Source: DASRWT01 sp963748485 (GTDB lineage: Bacteria > Methylomirabilota > Methylomirabilia > Rokubacteriales > CSP1-6). From it: a DNA stretch of 64,000 nt. The stretch spans positions 53,977-117,976 of the forward strand of contig CAVVJF010000018.1 of NCBI GenBank assembly GCA_963748485.1, in the 5' to 3' direction. Position numbers and translations under genes: made by a program. Positions 8,259 through 17,500 of this stretch are shown here, one piece after another. Positions within the stretch are counted from its first letter, which is position 1. Each line of letters begins with the position of its first letter. The notes beneath the pieces were generated by a model. The model was not told where the DNA came from and ran no database searches. It saw only the letters and a list, made by a program, of their open reading frames with translations.

Positions 8259-9131
8259 TCAGCGCCCGTCCCGGTCGAGAAAGCCGCCCACGAGCATGGC
8301 GAGACGGTCCGGGGCTTCTTCCGGCGGGAAGTGACCCACGTCGGGAAGGCGCAGCACCTCGGGATCGGCGAACACGGCGGCGAGCCGCGTGAGCTCCTTC
8401 TCGCGGAACGCGCGGTCCTTCATGCCCCAGATGATGAGCGCGGGCAGATCGCGCAGACGTTCGCGCCGCTGCCAGAGCCGATCGAACCACGCGCTACCGC
8501 TGAGGAGGGCGCGTGCGTAGGCCCAGGTGGCGGCGCGGGAGGCGGCATCGGGGAACGGCTTGAGGTAGTGGTCGTGGATGCGCGGGGTCAGTCGGGCCCG
8601 GTCGCCGAAGGCGTACCGCATGATGACGCGCGGCGAGAAGTTCCGCTCCAGATAGAGGTAGCGCCCGAGGCGGCTGGCGGCGAGCCGGCCGAAGCGCGTG
8701 AAGTGGGGATCGTCCGCGAGCGACCACATCCACGTGTTCATGAGCACGAAGCTCCGCACGTTTTCGGGCTTCTCGAGCGCGTAGCTCACGCCGAAGGGGC
8801 CGCCGAAGTCGTGGAGCACCAGCGTGATGTCGCGCAGCCCCAGCCGCTCGATGAGGGTCTTGAGGTTCGCGGCCTGGTTCTCCGGCAGATACCAAGAGCC
8901 GGGCGGGCGATCGGACAGGCCGAAGCCCAGATTGTCGAGGGCGACGCAGCGGTAGCGGGGCGAGAGCGCCTTGACGAGGTGCCGCCACAGGAAGGACCAG
9001 TCGGGCGTGCCGTGGACCATCACCACCGGCCGGCCTTGCCCCTCGTCGATATAGTGGAGACGGCCGGAGGGCAGAGTCAGCCACTTGGAGGTGAACGGGT
9101 ACTCGCCGCGATCGAGCCAGGCGGGCTCCAC
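8259..9131 (-). CDS. Alpha/beta hydrolase, haloalkane dehalogenase-like
   Basis: About 290 residues, the size of haloalkane dehalogenases. The oxyanion motif is VMVHGTPDWSFLWRH. The nucleophile elbow reads LVLHDFGGPFG, with aspartate (about Asp108) rather than serine, as in haloalkane and haloacetate dehalogenases. The base is in DVGHFPPEEAPD (about His267) and a likely third acid in IIWGMKDRAF. The halide-binding Trp that follows Asp in classical haloalkane dehalogenases is Phe here, so the substrate may differ. I place the start at the GTG at 9131, nine bases inside the end of the upstream gene's trailing spacer, which gives full family length. The haloacid dehalogenase gene upstream supports a dehalogenation role by inference. 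Confidence 0.83.
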   Translation of the reverse strand: MEPAWLDRGEYPFTSKWLTLPSGRLHYIDEGQGRPVVMVHGTPDWSFLWRHLVKALSPRYRCVALDNLGFGLSDRPPGSWYLPENQAANLKTLIERLGLRDITLVLHDFGGPFGVSYALEKPENVRSFVLMNTWMWSLADDPHFTRFGRLAASRLGRYLYLERNFSPRVIMRYAFGDRARLTPRIHDHYLKPFPDAASRAATWAYARALLSGSAWFDRLWQRRERLRDLPALIIWGMKDRAFREKELTRLAAVFADPEVLRLPDVGHFPPEEAPDRLAMLVGGFLDRDGR

Positions 9132-9139
9132 CGGTCGGG

Positions 9140-9862
9140 TCAGCAGCCGAGCTTGGCGGCCAGGTCGACCATGCTCTCCGCCACCACGTCCCACGATTGC
9201 TCGGCGCGCAGATCGCGCGTCTGGGTGGGGCCATACTCGGTGGGGCGGCGCACGAAGGCGGTGCGGAAGCCTACGCGGGCGGCCGCGGCGAGATCGCCGT
9301 TGTGCGCGGCGACCAGCATGCACTCCCCGGGCCGGCAGCCCAGGAAGTCGGCCGTGCGCAGATAGGCCTCGGGCTGCGGCTTGTAGTGGCGCGCGGGCTC
9401 GGCGCCGAGCACCGCGTCCCACGGCAGGCCCGCGCGCTTCGCCATGTTCACGATGAGGGCCACGTTGCCGTTGGAGAGGGTGGCGAGGATGAACTTCTTC
9501 CGCAGCCGCGTGAGGCCGGGCACGGAGTCGGGCCAGGGATCGAGGCGATGCCACACACGGTTGAGATGGTCGATCTCGCTCTCGGACAGGCCGCGGACCT
9601 CGTGCTCTACGAGCAGCCGGTCGAGGCTCATGCGGTGGAGGTCGTCGAGCCGCGTCCACGGCATGGCGCCGGTGCGGACCTTGTCGAGCGCGGGCTGATA
9701 GAGGCCGCGCCAGGCGTCGGTGAACGCCTCCCAGTCCACGTCGAGGCCCTTCGCCCGCCCCAGCTCGCGCCCCTCTCGGATGATGCTCGAGCGCCAGTCC
9801 ACCACCGTGCCGAAGACGTCGAAGCCCAGCGCCTTGACGCCTTCGACGCGGCCGGCGACCAT
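9140..9862 (-). CDS. HAD-superfamily haloacid dehalogenase, type II
   Basis: A 240-residue HAD hydrolase of the L-2-haloacid dehalogenase type. The nucleophile motif is LGFDVFGTVVDW (about Asp15), motif II the Ser in LATLSNGN, and motif III the Lys in HYKPQPEAYL, followed by MLVAAHNGDLAAAARVGF. A helical cap domain lies after motif I. Known relatives convert 2-haloalkanoic acids to 2-hydroxy acids by an aspartyl ester. The ATG shares one base with the stop of the amidase gene upstream (TGATG), so expression is probably coupled. Confidence 0.88.
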   Translation of the reverse strand: MVAGRVEGVKALGFDVFGTVVDWRSSIIREGRELGRAKGLDVDWEAFTDAWRGLYQPALDKVRTGAMPWTRLDDLHRMSLDRLLVEHEVRGLSESEIDHLNRVWHRLDPWPDSVPGLTRLRKKFILATLSNGNVALIVNMAKRAGLPWDAVLGAEPARHYKPQPEAYLRTADFLGCRPGECMLVAAHNGDLAAAARVGFRTAFVRRPTEYGPTQTRDLRAEQSWDVVAESMVDLAAKLGC

Positions 9863-11286
9863 CAGGCGAGCCGCCAGGTCGCGGGGTCGGGGCGTCGCCG
9901 ATGCCACTCGGTGACGCGCTCGTAGGCGCGGGCGATGCGGAGCACGGTTGCGTCCTCGCCGGCGCGCCCCACGATCTGGATGGACACGGGAAGCCCCGCG
10001 CGCGTGAAGCCCGAGGGCACGCTCACCGCGGGAAGCCCCAGGAGATTCCAGGGGCTCGTGTAGCGGGAGGAGGGCGCCATCACCTCGAGCGAGGAGATTT
10101 CCTCGAAGCGCATGGCGGGACCAGCCTGGCCGGGGAAGATCAGCGCATCGCAGCGCGCGAGCAGCGTGTCGACCTCGTGGCGGAGGCGGCGCCGGAGGCG
10201 CTGGGCGCGGAGGAAATCCTGGGCGGACACGAGCGCCCCCATGTAGAGCCGGATGCGCGTGCCCTCGCGGTACTTCTCGGGGGCCCGCCGCGCCATCTCG
10301 CGGTGGTACTCGAACATCTCGGCGAGGAAGCAGCTCCAGACGGCGGGGGCGAGGTCCAGCGTCGGCGCGTCCACGTCTTGGATCGCGGCACCCTCGCGCG
10401 CGAGCACGTCGAAGGCGGCGAGGGCGGCGGCCTTCACCTCGGCGTCGAGCCCCGGCCATTCCACGTAGTAGCGGCGGAGCAGGCCCAGGCGAATCCCGCG
10501 CGCGCCCCGCTCGAGCCCGCCCAGATAGTCCGGCACCGGCGCGCGCAGCGACGTCGGGTCGGCGGGGTCATGGCCGGCGATGGCCTGCAGCAGCGCGGCG
10601 GCGTCCCACACCGACCGCGTCATCGGCCCCACGTGGTCGAGCGACCAGTCCATCGCGAGCACGCCGCTCCGGCTCACCAGGCCGTAGGTGGGCTTGTGGC
10701 CCACGATCCCACACATCGACGCGGGGCCGCGGATGGACCCGCCGGTGTCCGAGCCGAGCGTGCCGGCGCTGAGCCCCGCCGCCGCCGCGACCGCCGAGCC
10801 GGAGGATGAGCCCGCGGGGGCGCGCGTCACGTCCCACGGATTGCGGCCGGTCGGGAAGGGCCCGTCGAGGGCGGGGCGGCCGAAGGCCCACTCGTGCATG
10901 GCGAGCTTGCCGAGGATCACCGCGCCGGCGGCGTGCAGGCGCTCGGTGACGAAGGCGTCCCGCGCGGGTACATGGTCGGTCAGCTGCTCGGAGCCGCCCG
11001 TCATGGGCACGCCCGCCACCGCGATGAGATCCTTCAGCGCGATGGGCACGCCGTGGAGCGGGCCCCGCCGGCTGCCGCGGGCTTGCTCGAGATCGGCGGC
11101 GCGGGCGCGCGCGAGGGCGTCGTCGCGCATGACGGTGATGTAGGCCCGGAGCACGCCGTCGTGGCGGGCGATGCGCTCGAGGTACGCCTCGGTCGCCTCC
11201 ACCGAGGAGACGCGGCGCGCGGCGAGCGCTTCGCTCACCCCGGCGAGGTCGAGATCGCAGATCGTCGTCCCTGCCGTCACGGCCAT
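9862..11286 (-). CDS. Amidase signature family amidohydrolase
   Basis: A 474-residue amidase of the GatA/AtzE fold. The Ser-cisSer-Lys triad is complete: Lys85 in ALKDLI, Ser160 in PAGSSSGSA and Ser184 in SDTGGSIRGP, with the same spacing as in other family members. The ATG at 11286 follows GGAGGAAGAG, a good ribosome site that lies inside the end of the small upstream gene, whose last ten bases overlap this one. That pairing with a GatC/AtzG-like peptide is typical of 1-carboxybiuret hydrolase-type and related bacterial amidases. The amide substrate cannot be read from sequence. Confidence 0.9.
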   Translation of the reverse strand: MAVTAGTTICDLDLAGVSEALAARRVSSVEATEAYLERIARHDGVLRAYITVMRDDALARARAADLEQARGSRRGPLHGVPIALKDLIAVAGVPMTGGSEQLTDHVPARDAFVTERLHAAGAVILGKLAMHEWAFGRPALDGPFPTGRNPWDVTRAPAGSSSGSAVAAAAGLSAGTLGSDTGGSIRGPASMCGIVGHKPTYGLVSRSGVLAMDWSLDHVGPMTRSVWDAAALLQAIAGHDPADPTSLRAPVPDYLGGLERGARGIRLGLLRRYYVEWPGLDAEVKAAALAAFDVLAREGAAIQDVDAPTLDLAPAVWSCFLAEMFEYHREMARRAPEKYREGTRIRLYMGALVSAQDFLRAQRLRRRLRHEVDTLLARCDALIFPGQAGPAMRFEEISSLEVMAPSSRYTSPWNLLGLPAVSVPSGFTRAGLPVSIQIVGRAGEDATVLRIARAYERVTEWHRRRPDPATWRLA

Positions 11287-11456
11287 GGCTCTTCCTCCGG
11301 GGTCACCGCGGCAGCGCGGAGGGCCTCGCGCTGCGGCAGGTGCTCCTGCCACATCGCGAACAGCAAGTCGCGGTCGTGGCCGGTGACGGTGAGGCCGGCC
11401 GCGGCCACCTCGGCGTCGAAGCGGGCGCGGAGATCGGCGGGCGCGTCGGGGGCCAT
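11277..11456 (-). CDS. Small AtzG/GatC-like amidase partner protein
   Basis: A 59-residue protein squeezed between two amidase genes. The sequence begins MAPDAPADLRARFDAEVAAA and continues with LTVTGHDRDLLFAMWQEHL, resembling the short helical AtzG/DUF4089 and GatC proteins that wrap around amidase-signature enzymes. It starts five bases after the stop of the upstream amidase and overlaps the start of the downstream one by ten bases, so it is certainly placed as a co-translated partner. The assignment rests on size, helical pattern and position; sequence similarity is weak by eye. Confidence 0.62.
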   Translation of the reverse strand: MAPDAPADLRARFDAEVAAAGLTVTGHDRDLLFAMWQEHLPQREALRAAAVTPEEEPWP

Positions 11457-11461
11457 GGCGC

Positions 11462-12871
11462 TCAGTCCAGCGCCGGGCGGCGGGCCGCCCACGGGCGCGC
11501 CTTCTCGAAGGCGGCCGAGGCCTGCAGCACGGTGAGGTCGTCGCGCAGCCGCCCCACGATCTGGAGGCCCACGGGGAGGCCCGCCGACGTGAAGCCGCAC
11601 GGCACGCTGGAGGCGGGCTGGCCGGTGAAGTTGAACGGATAGGAAAAGGACGCCCACGGCAGCCAGTCCCACACGTGCTGCGGCCAGTGCTCGGGGTTGA
11701 GCCGGTTCACGGGAAACGCCGCCACCGAGAGACTCGGCGTCAGCAGGAGATCGTACTTCTCGAACAGCGGCCACACGCTGTCGCAAAACGTGAGCTTGCG
11801 CCCGCGCCACTGGATGTACTGCTCCATGGTGACCTTGTAGCCGTCGGCGATGCAGGCGACGAGACCGGGATCCATCCTGTCGCGCCACTTGGCCAGGTGC
11901 TCGCCGTAGATGCCGGCCTCGTGCGCGGCCCACATCACGCGGATCATCTCGTGAGTGTCCATGAAGTTGCACTTCACCTGCTCCACCTTCGCGCCCAGCT
12001 CCTCGAAGGCTTGCGCGCCCTTCTGGGCGAGCTCGGCCACCTCGGGATCCACACGGAGGCCGTCGAGATCGGGGCTCCACGCGATCTTGAGTCCCTTCAC
12101 GCCCTTGTCGAGCAGACCCACGTAGTCCGCGGGCGGGGCGTCCATCGCGGTCTTGTCGAGCGGATCGGGCCCCGCCATCACCGACAGCATGAGGGCCGCG
12201 TCCGCCACCGTGCGCGTCATGGGCCCGATGTGGGTGGTGTAGTCGGCGTTCGAGACCGGTGATTGCGAGACGCGTCCGTAGGACGGCTTGTGCCCGAACA
12301 CCCCGCAGAACGCCGACGGGATGCGGACGGAGCCCGCGCCGTCGGAGCCCTGGTGGAGCGGGCCGAGCCCCGCCGCCGCCCCCACGCCCGCGCCCGCGCT
12401 CGAGCCGCCCGCGGTCATGGCGAGGTTCCACGGGTTGCGGGTGGCGCCGGTGAGCGGTGAGTCGCTCAGGCCCTTCCAGCCGAACTCCGGCGTGGTGGTC
12501 TTGCCGAGGAAGACACCGCCCGCCGCCTTGAGCCGCCGTACGTAGGGCGCGTCGAGGTCCGGCACGCGATGCTCGTAGATGAAGGAGCCGCCCATGGTGC
12601 GGACGCCCTTCGTGAACGCGAGGTCCTTGATGGAGAACGGCAGGCCGTGGAGCGGTCCGAGGGCGCCGCCCTTCGCCACCGCCGCCTCTGCCGTGCGCGC
12701 CGCCTCCATCGCCTGATCGGCGAGCAGGGTGCAGAAGGCGTTCACCTTGGTATTCAGCCGCTCGATGCGCTCGAGCACCGCGCGCGTGAGCTCCACGGGC
12801 GATAGCGTCTTGGCGCGGATCATCTCGGCGAGGCGGGTGGCCGGGGTGTAGCAGAGGTCGGCGGCGTTCAT
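11462..12871 (-). CDS. Amidase signature family protein (first gene of operon)
   Basis: A 469-residue amidase. The catalytic Lys is Lys82 (FSIKDLAF), the cis-Ser Ser157 (TAGGSSAG) and the nucleophile Ser181 (GSDGAGSVR). The glycine-rich core and the terminal PVGLQIVGRLRDD block are typical. It heads the minus-strand operon that continues with the small partner, a second amidase, two dehalogenase-type hydrolases and a methyltransferase. An AAGGGAA Shine-Dalgarno-like sequence precedes the ATG, in contrast to the leaderless-looking divergent protoglobin gene. Confidence 0.92.
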   Translation of the reverse strand: MNAADLCYTPATRLAEMIRAKTLSPVELTRAVLERIERLNTKVNAFCTLLADQAMEAARTAEAAVAKGGALGPLHGLPFSIKDLAFTKGVRTMGGSFIYEHRVPDLDAPYVRRLKAAGGVFLGKTTTPEFGWKGLSDSPLTGATRNPWNLAMTAGGSSAGAGVGAAAGLGPLHQGSDGAGSVRIPSAFCGVFGHKPSYGRVSQSPVSNADYTTHIGPMTRTVADAALMLSVMAGPDPLDKTAMDAPPADYVGLLDKGVKGLKIAWSPDLDGLRVDPEVAELAQKGAQAFEELGAKVEQVKCNFMDTHEMIRVMWAAHEAGIYGEHLAKWRDRMDPGLVACIADGYKVTMEQYIQWRGRKLTFCDSVWPLFEKYDLLLTPSLSVAAFPVNRLNPEHWPQHVWDWLPWASFSYPFNFTGQPASSVPCGFTSAGLPVGLQIVGRLRDDLTVLQASAAFEKARPWAARRPALD

Positions 12872-12895
12872 GGGCGTTCCCTTTCGTGACTGCGC

Positions 12896-12923
12896 TTGCC
12901 CTCGCGCGGAGCCCGCGTATTAT
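12896..12923 (+). promoter_or_regulatory. Putative sigma-70-type promoter of protoglobin gene
   Basis: TTGCCC (12896-12901) is followed after 16 bp by TATTAT (12918-12923), a five-of-six match to the -10 consensus. Only 8 bp then separate the -10 box from the ATG, and no Shine-Dalgarno sequence is present, so transcription would begin at or within a couple of bases of the start codon. Confidence 0.5.
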
Positions 12924-12931
12924 CGCACGAC

Positions 12932-13465
12932 ATGGAGTTGCGGAAGCACCCGGGCGCCGACATGGAAGGCTTCATCCGCGAGCTCGCCGCGTTCGTAGGC
13001 TTCGACGAGGCGGCGATGGCGGCGGTGCGCGCGAGCGCACCCGCCGTGGTCAAGCACGAGGCTGCCCTCACCGCCGCCGTGTACGAGCACTTCTTGAAGT
13101 TTCCCGTCTCCGCGCGCTTCTTTCTCGGCCCCGACGGCGAGCCCGACCGCGCGCGCATCGAGCGGCGGCGCCACAGCCTCGGACGCTGGCTGCGCGAGTC
13201 GGCGGAGGCGGCCCTCACGCACGACTTCGCTTACTACCTCCTCGGCGTCGGCATCGCCCACAGCCACCGCGAGTTCGGTCCCGGCGGCCAGATCCCCGCT
13301 CAGCTCATGGTCGCGACGATGAGCGTCACGCAGTCCGCGCTGGCGGGCATCCTCAAGGCGGAGATGCCGCTCGAGTCCGCGCTCGACGCCTCGGTGGCGT
13401 GGAACAAGCTGCTGCTGATCCACTTGAACGTGTTCCTGATCGGCTACTCCCTGCCCGAGAGTTAG
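12932..13465 (+). CDS. Protoglobin domain protein
   Basis: A 177-residue single-domain heme protein of the protoglobin/globin-coupled-sensor type. The helices FIRELAAFVGFDEAAMAAV, KHEAALTAAVYEHFLKFP and SARFFLGPDG lead to YYLLGVGIAHSHREFGPG, which carries the likely proximal heme histidine. There is no C-terminal signalling domain. Protoglobins bind oxygen, CO or NO; the physiological ligand here is unknown. The ATG at 12932 lies just after a -10 box. Confidence 0.83.
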   Translation: MELRKHPGADMEGFIRELAAFVGFDEAAMAAVRASAPAVVKHEAALTAAVYEHFLKFPVSARFFLGPDGEPDRARIERRRHSLGRWLRESAEAALTHDFAYYLLGVGIAHSHREFGPGGQIPAQLMVATMSVTQSALAGILKAEMPLESALDASVAWNKLLLIHLNVFLIGYSLPES

Positions 13466-13478
13466 CCGGGCGGCTAAC
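13461..13478. terminator. Small hairpin between convergent genes
   Basis: A perfect 7-bp stem (gttagcc / ggctaac) with a 4-nt loop. Each arm contains the stop codon of one of the two convergent genes, protoglobin on plus and lipoprotein on minus. No T-tract follows, so it is only a candidate bidirectional terminator. Confidence 0.35.
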
Positions 13479-14070
13479 GCGGGAGGACGCGGGTCAGCAC
13501 AGCGACGGCGAGTACGACCGGTCCCGCCCGTGTCGGGTCCACCTTGTAGGCGACTTCGCTCACGCGCGAGGGACAGCAGAGGGGATCCTCCGCCGTGTAG
13601 CGGACGAAGTCGCCGGTGATGTGGAACGGCGAGGCAAGCCTCGCCGCCTGGAAGGCGCCGTCCGTGCGCGAGTCCATCAGCGCCGGTGAGAGCGTGCCTG
13701 CGAAGCGTTCACCCGCGAACACGAACGCCTGGAACGACCACGGTCGGCACATCCCGTCCCAGTCGGCGGTGCCGACGAGCACGGTCGCCTCGCCGAAGAC
13801 CTGCGGGGAGCCGACGAGCCACCATCCCGCTCCGCTGACCGCGCGATCGGGCGGTGAGACGGGCGCGCGGATGCCCGAGCGGCAGCGCTCACGATTGTCG
13901 GCTTGCCGGGCGGTGGGCGCGGGCGCCGGCGGGACCGGACTGCCCGCCCGATTCCAGCTCGTCAGGGGCCGGTCGAGCCAGCCGCCGCCGCGCGCCGGAG
14001 GCCCGCTCGCGCAGCCGGCCAGCGCCAGCGCGGCGAGCAGCGTCGCCGCGACGGCGCCGCCGCCCCTCAC
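13474..14070 (-). CDS. Putative lipoprotein, LppP/LprE-like
   Basis: About 198 residues with a bacterial lipoprotein signal: a hydrophobic stretch (AVAATLLAALALAGCAS) ending in the lipobox LAGC. The mature part contains GAGWWLVGSPQVFGEATVL, CRPWSFQAFVFAGERFAGTL and FVRYTAEDPLCCPSR, a pattern reminiscent of LppP/LprE-type proteins. The GTG start overlaps the msrB stop by four bases (GTGA). Function is unknown; the envelope location is inferred from the lipobox. Confidence 0.7.
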   Translation of the reverse strand: MRGGGAVAATLLAALALAGCASGPPARGGGWLDRPLTSWNRAGSPVPPAPAPTARQADNRERCRSGIRAPVSPPDRAVSGAGWWLVGSPQVFGEATVLVGTADWDGMCRPWSFQAFVFAGERFAGTLSPALMDSRTDGAFQAARLASPFHITGDFVRYTAEDPLCCPSRVSEVAYKVDPTRAGPVVLAVAVLTRVLPR

Positions 14071-14483
14071 TGGGGCTCGAACTTGAGGGCGGCCCCGTTC
14101 ATGCAGTAGCGCAGACCGGTGGGCTGGGGACCATCGTCGAAGACATGGCCGAGATGGCCACCGCAGCGCCGGCAATGCACCTCGGTGCGCACCATGAAGA
14201 AGCCGCGGTCGGTGCTGGTGCCGACCGCGTCGTCCACGGGGCGCCAGAAGCTGGGCCAGCCGGTGCGGCTGTCGAACTTCGTCTCCGACGAGAAGAGCGG
14301 CAGCCGGCAGCCCGCGCAGATGAACGTGCCCTGGCCGTACTCCTTGTCGAGAGGGCTCGAGCCCGCGCGCTCGGTCCCGTGATCGCGCAGGACGTGGTAC
14401 TGGTCCGGCGTGAGCTCGGCGCGCCATTCCTTGTCACTTTTGGTGATCTCGAACGTCTTCTCCGCGTTCTTGGGCTTGGCCAT
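14067..14483 (-). CDS. msrB: Peptide-methionine (R)-S-oxide reductase MsrB
   Basis: A 138-residue MsrB that repairs the R-epimer of oxidised methionine. Two CxxC pairs for structural zinc are present (FICAGCRLPLF and VHCRRCGGHLGHVF). The catalytic cysteine lies in LRYCMNGAALKFEP, and the FDSRTGWPSFW substrate-binding segment is intact. There is no signal peptide, so it is cytosolic. It diverges from the patatin gene over 22 bp. Confidence 0.97.
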   Translation of the reverse strand: MAKPKNAEKTFEITKSDKEWRAELTPDQYHVLRDHGTERAGSSPLDKEYGQGTFICAGCRLPLFSSETKFDSRTGWPSFWRPVDDAVGTSTDRGFFMVRTEVHCRRCGGHLGHVFDDGPQPTGLRYCMNGAALKFEPQ

Positions 14484-14489
14484 GCGTCA

Positions 14490-14499
14490 AGCCTATCAT
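14490..14499. promoter_or_regulatory. Putative overlapping bidirectional -10 boxes between msrB and patatin gene
   Basis: TATCAT on plus (14494-14499) ends 6 nt before the patatin ATG, and TAGGCT on minus (14495-14490) ends 6 nt before the msrB ATG. Both boxes start from the same TA dinucleotide at 14494-14495. Neither gene has a clear ribosome-binding site. Confidence 0.45.
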
Positions 14500-14505
14500 G
14501 GGCGG

Positions 14506-17500
14506 ATGGCGGCACCGACGCCGGCCGAGCAGCCGCTGCCCATCCGGGAGCGCTCCGGGTGGCGCTTCGCTCTCCTCGTCCCGCTCGTGGCCGTCTCCGC
14601 CGCGGGGCTCGTGTGGCTCGTGCCCCGGGTGTGGGAGCTCGAGCAGCGTCTCCACGCCGCGGGCGCCCGCCGCACCTTCGCTCTCGCCCTTGCCTTCCGC
14701 GTGCCCGAGGCGGAGGCCATCATCCGCGACTGGCGCCAGCGGGGGGTCATGCCGCTGGTGATGTCAGCGCTCTACTACGACTGGATCCTCCTCGCCACCT
14801 ACACCGTCTACCTCGTCTCCAACGGGCTCCTGCTCACGTGGCTGCTCCGCTACGAACGCCGCTCGTTCGCGCCGGTGCTGCTCTGCTATCCCCTCTGCGC
14901 CGCCCTCTTCGACGCCGCCGAGAACCTCTGCGTGCGCGGGATGCTGGCGTCCGCGGGGCCTCCCGCCGCCACCCTCGTGGTGCTGGCGGGCGTGGCGGGG
15001 GTGGCCAAGTACATCCTCCTCGCCGAGAGCCTCCTCGCCGTCGTCTGGGCGCTCTTCCTCCTGCCGCGGCGGACGCGGAGCGTGGAGGCGCGCCTGGAGG
15101 AGTTCGGCACCGTCTACGACACCGAGCGGCAATACCTGGCGGGGCGGCGGGCCCTCGCCGATCCCGCGCGGCCGGCGCCACCGCCGGAGACGCTGCGGCC
15201 GCTCGGCCTCGCGCTGTCCGGCGGCGGCATCCGCTCTGCGACGTTCAACCTGGGCGTGCTCCAGAGCCTCGTGCGATTGGGCATCCTGCCGCGCATCGAC
15301 TACCTGAGCACGGTGTCGGGCGGCGGCTACATCGGCAGCTGCCTGTCCTCGCTTCTCTCGCGCCCGAGCGGACGCCATCGCCGGGCGCCCCGCACGCCGC
15401 GGGAGGCGTACGAGTTCACGCGCGGGGAGAAGCCCTACTTCGGCACCACGCCGCCCGACTTCCCGTTCAATCCCGACTCGGCGGAGCAGACCGGCCTCCA
15501 TCAGTTCAACGGCCGTGACCAGGTCCGCCACCTGCGCACCCACGGCGACTTCATCATCACGCGCCGCTGGATCTTCTCCCGCGAGGTGTTGCGCGCGATC
15601 GGGAACCTGCTCGGCGGCCTCTTCTATCACCTCTTGATCTTCGCCCTCTTCCTCGTGGGCGTCACCGGCCTCTACTGGGGCGTGGTGATGATGATGACCG
15701 GCCCGGCCCTCGCCGGCGTCGCCGAGCTGACGCCGCTGGGCTACATCCGCGTCCTGCTCGACTGGCCGTTCACCGGCGAGCTCGGCCACCGGCCGCTGAT
15801 CTGGTCGGTGGCTATCAGCGCCGGCATCACGTTCGTGAGCTTCTTCGTGACGGGTCTCATCCCCTACGTCCTGTCCGAGCGTCTCTTCTACATCGAGGGC
15901 CAGTCCGTCGAGGAGAGCCGCGAGTACTTCTCCCTCTGGGCCATCTTCCTCGTGAGCCTCGCCACCGCCACCGGCGTGAGCTGGTACTACATCGCGTGGA
16001 CGGGCCCGCGGCCCTCGTATCTCATCCTGCCCCTCGGCGTCTACGTGGGCGGGCAGGCGGTCGCGCTCCTCCTCCACCCGTTCGTGTCGATCTCCAAGCG
16101 GTTCCTGCGCAACGATCGCTCGCGGTTCGCCGCCGCCAAGGGCATCTTCAACTACCTCACCGTGGTCTCGCTGATCATCATCTGGATCCCCTACCTCGCC
16201 TACTGGGTGCACGACGGCGAGCTCGGGGGGAAGACGGTGGGCGGCTGGCTCACCAGCATCGTGGGCGCCCGCTTGCTCCTCATGATCAGGGGGGCGAGCG
16301 CGGCGTTGCCCACCGGGTCGTTCCTGGAGCGGCTCATGCGGCTGTCCACCGGGCTCCGCAACGCGCTGCTGTCGGTGTGCGTGCTCGTGATCATCCTGGG
16401 CGGCATGGTGCTGGTCTCCGCCGGGCTCATCGCCCTTCAGCCGGGCGGCGGCGTGCCGCTCTGGGCGCTGCCCGTCGCGATCGGGCTCAGCGCGCTCGCG
16501 TTCTTCGGCGCGTTCGGGGTGGCCCTGGACTTCAACAGCCTTTCCCTCCACTACTTCTACCGGGACCGGCTCGTCGAGACCTATCTGCAGACCTTCGTCC
16601 CGCGCGCCGACGAGCGGCGCGTGGGGTTCCAGGTGCCCATGCGCGACGACGCCGAGATGCCGCTCACCCACGTGCACGGGGTGGCGCACGAGGCCGTCTC
16701 GACGGGGCTCCCCTGCGTCACGCCGTCACCGCTTCATCTGGTCGTGACCGCGCTCAACCTCACCTCGAGCCGCGACATGGCCCGTCGCGATCGCAAGAGC
16801 GACTACTTCGTGTTCTCGCGGCTGCACTGCGGCTCCGAGACCACCGGCTACATGGACACCGGCCGCTACCGGAGCGGCGAGACCAAGCTCGCCCGCGCCA
16901 TAACCATCTCGGGCGCGGCGGCATCCGCGGCGATGGGGCGGCGAACCTTCCTCGCCCAGTCCTTCGCGATGACCCTCCTCAACGTGCGGCTCGGCCAGTG
17001 GCTGGAGAACCCCCGCTACCGCGGCGGCCGCTACGCGCTCCGCACCGAAGGCGGCGTGTTCTGGCCGCTCTATCTCCTGCGCGAGATCCTGGGAGCGACC
17101 AACGCCAACCACCGCCTCGTCAACCTGTCCGACGGCGGGCACACCGGCGACAACCTCGGCATCTGCCCCCTCCTCAAGCGCCGTTGCGCGATCATCATTG
17201 CCTGCGACGCCGAAGCCGATCCCCCGCACGCGTTCGGCTCCCTGACGGAAGCCCTGCGCCAGATCTACATCGACGAGAACATCGAGGTGGACCTTATCCT
17301 CACCGACCTCAAGCTCGACACCGGCGGCCACACGAAGTCGCATCACGCGCTGGGGATCATCCGCTATCCGCGCGTCCTTGATCCCGAGACCCGCCGGGAG
17401 ATCCGGCCCGCGGAGACCGGCTACCTCCTCGTGCTCAAGTCCTCGGTGATGGGCAACGAGGCCGCGCCCATTCTCAACTACCGGCACGAGCACGCCGACT

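Noticed and set aside
14764..16689. 641-codon open frame opposite the patatin gene
   Set aside because: Charged, repetitive translation without motifs; the plus strand encodes clear catalytic and membrane segments.
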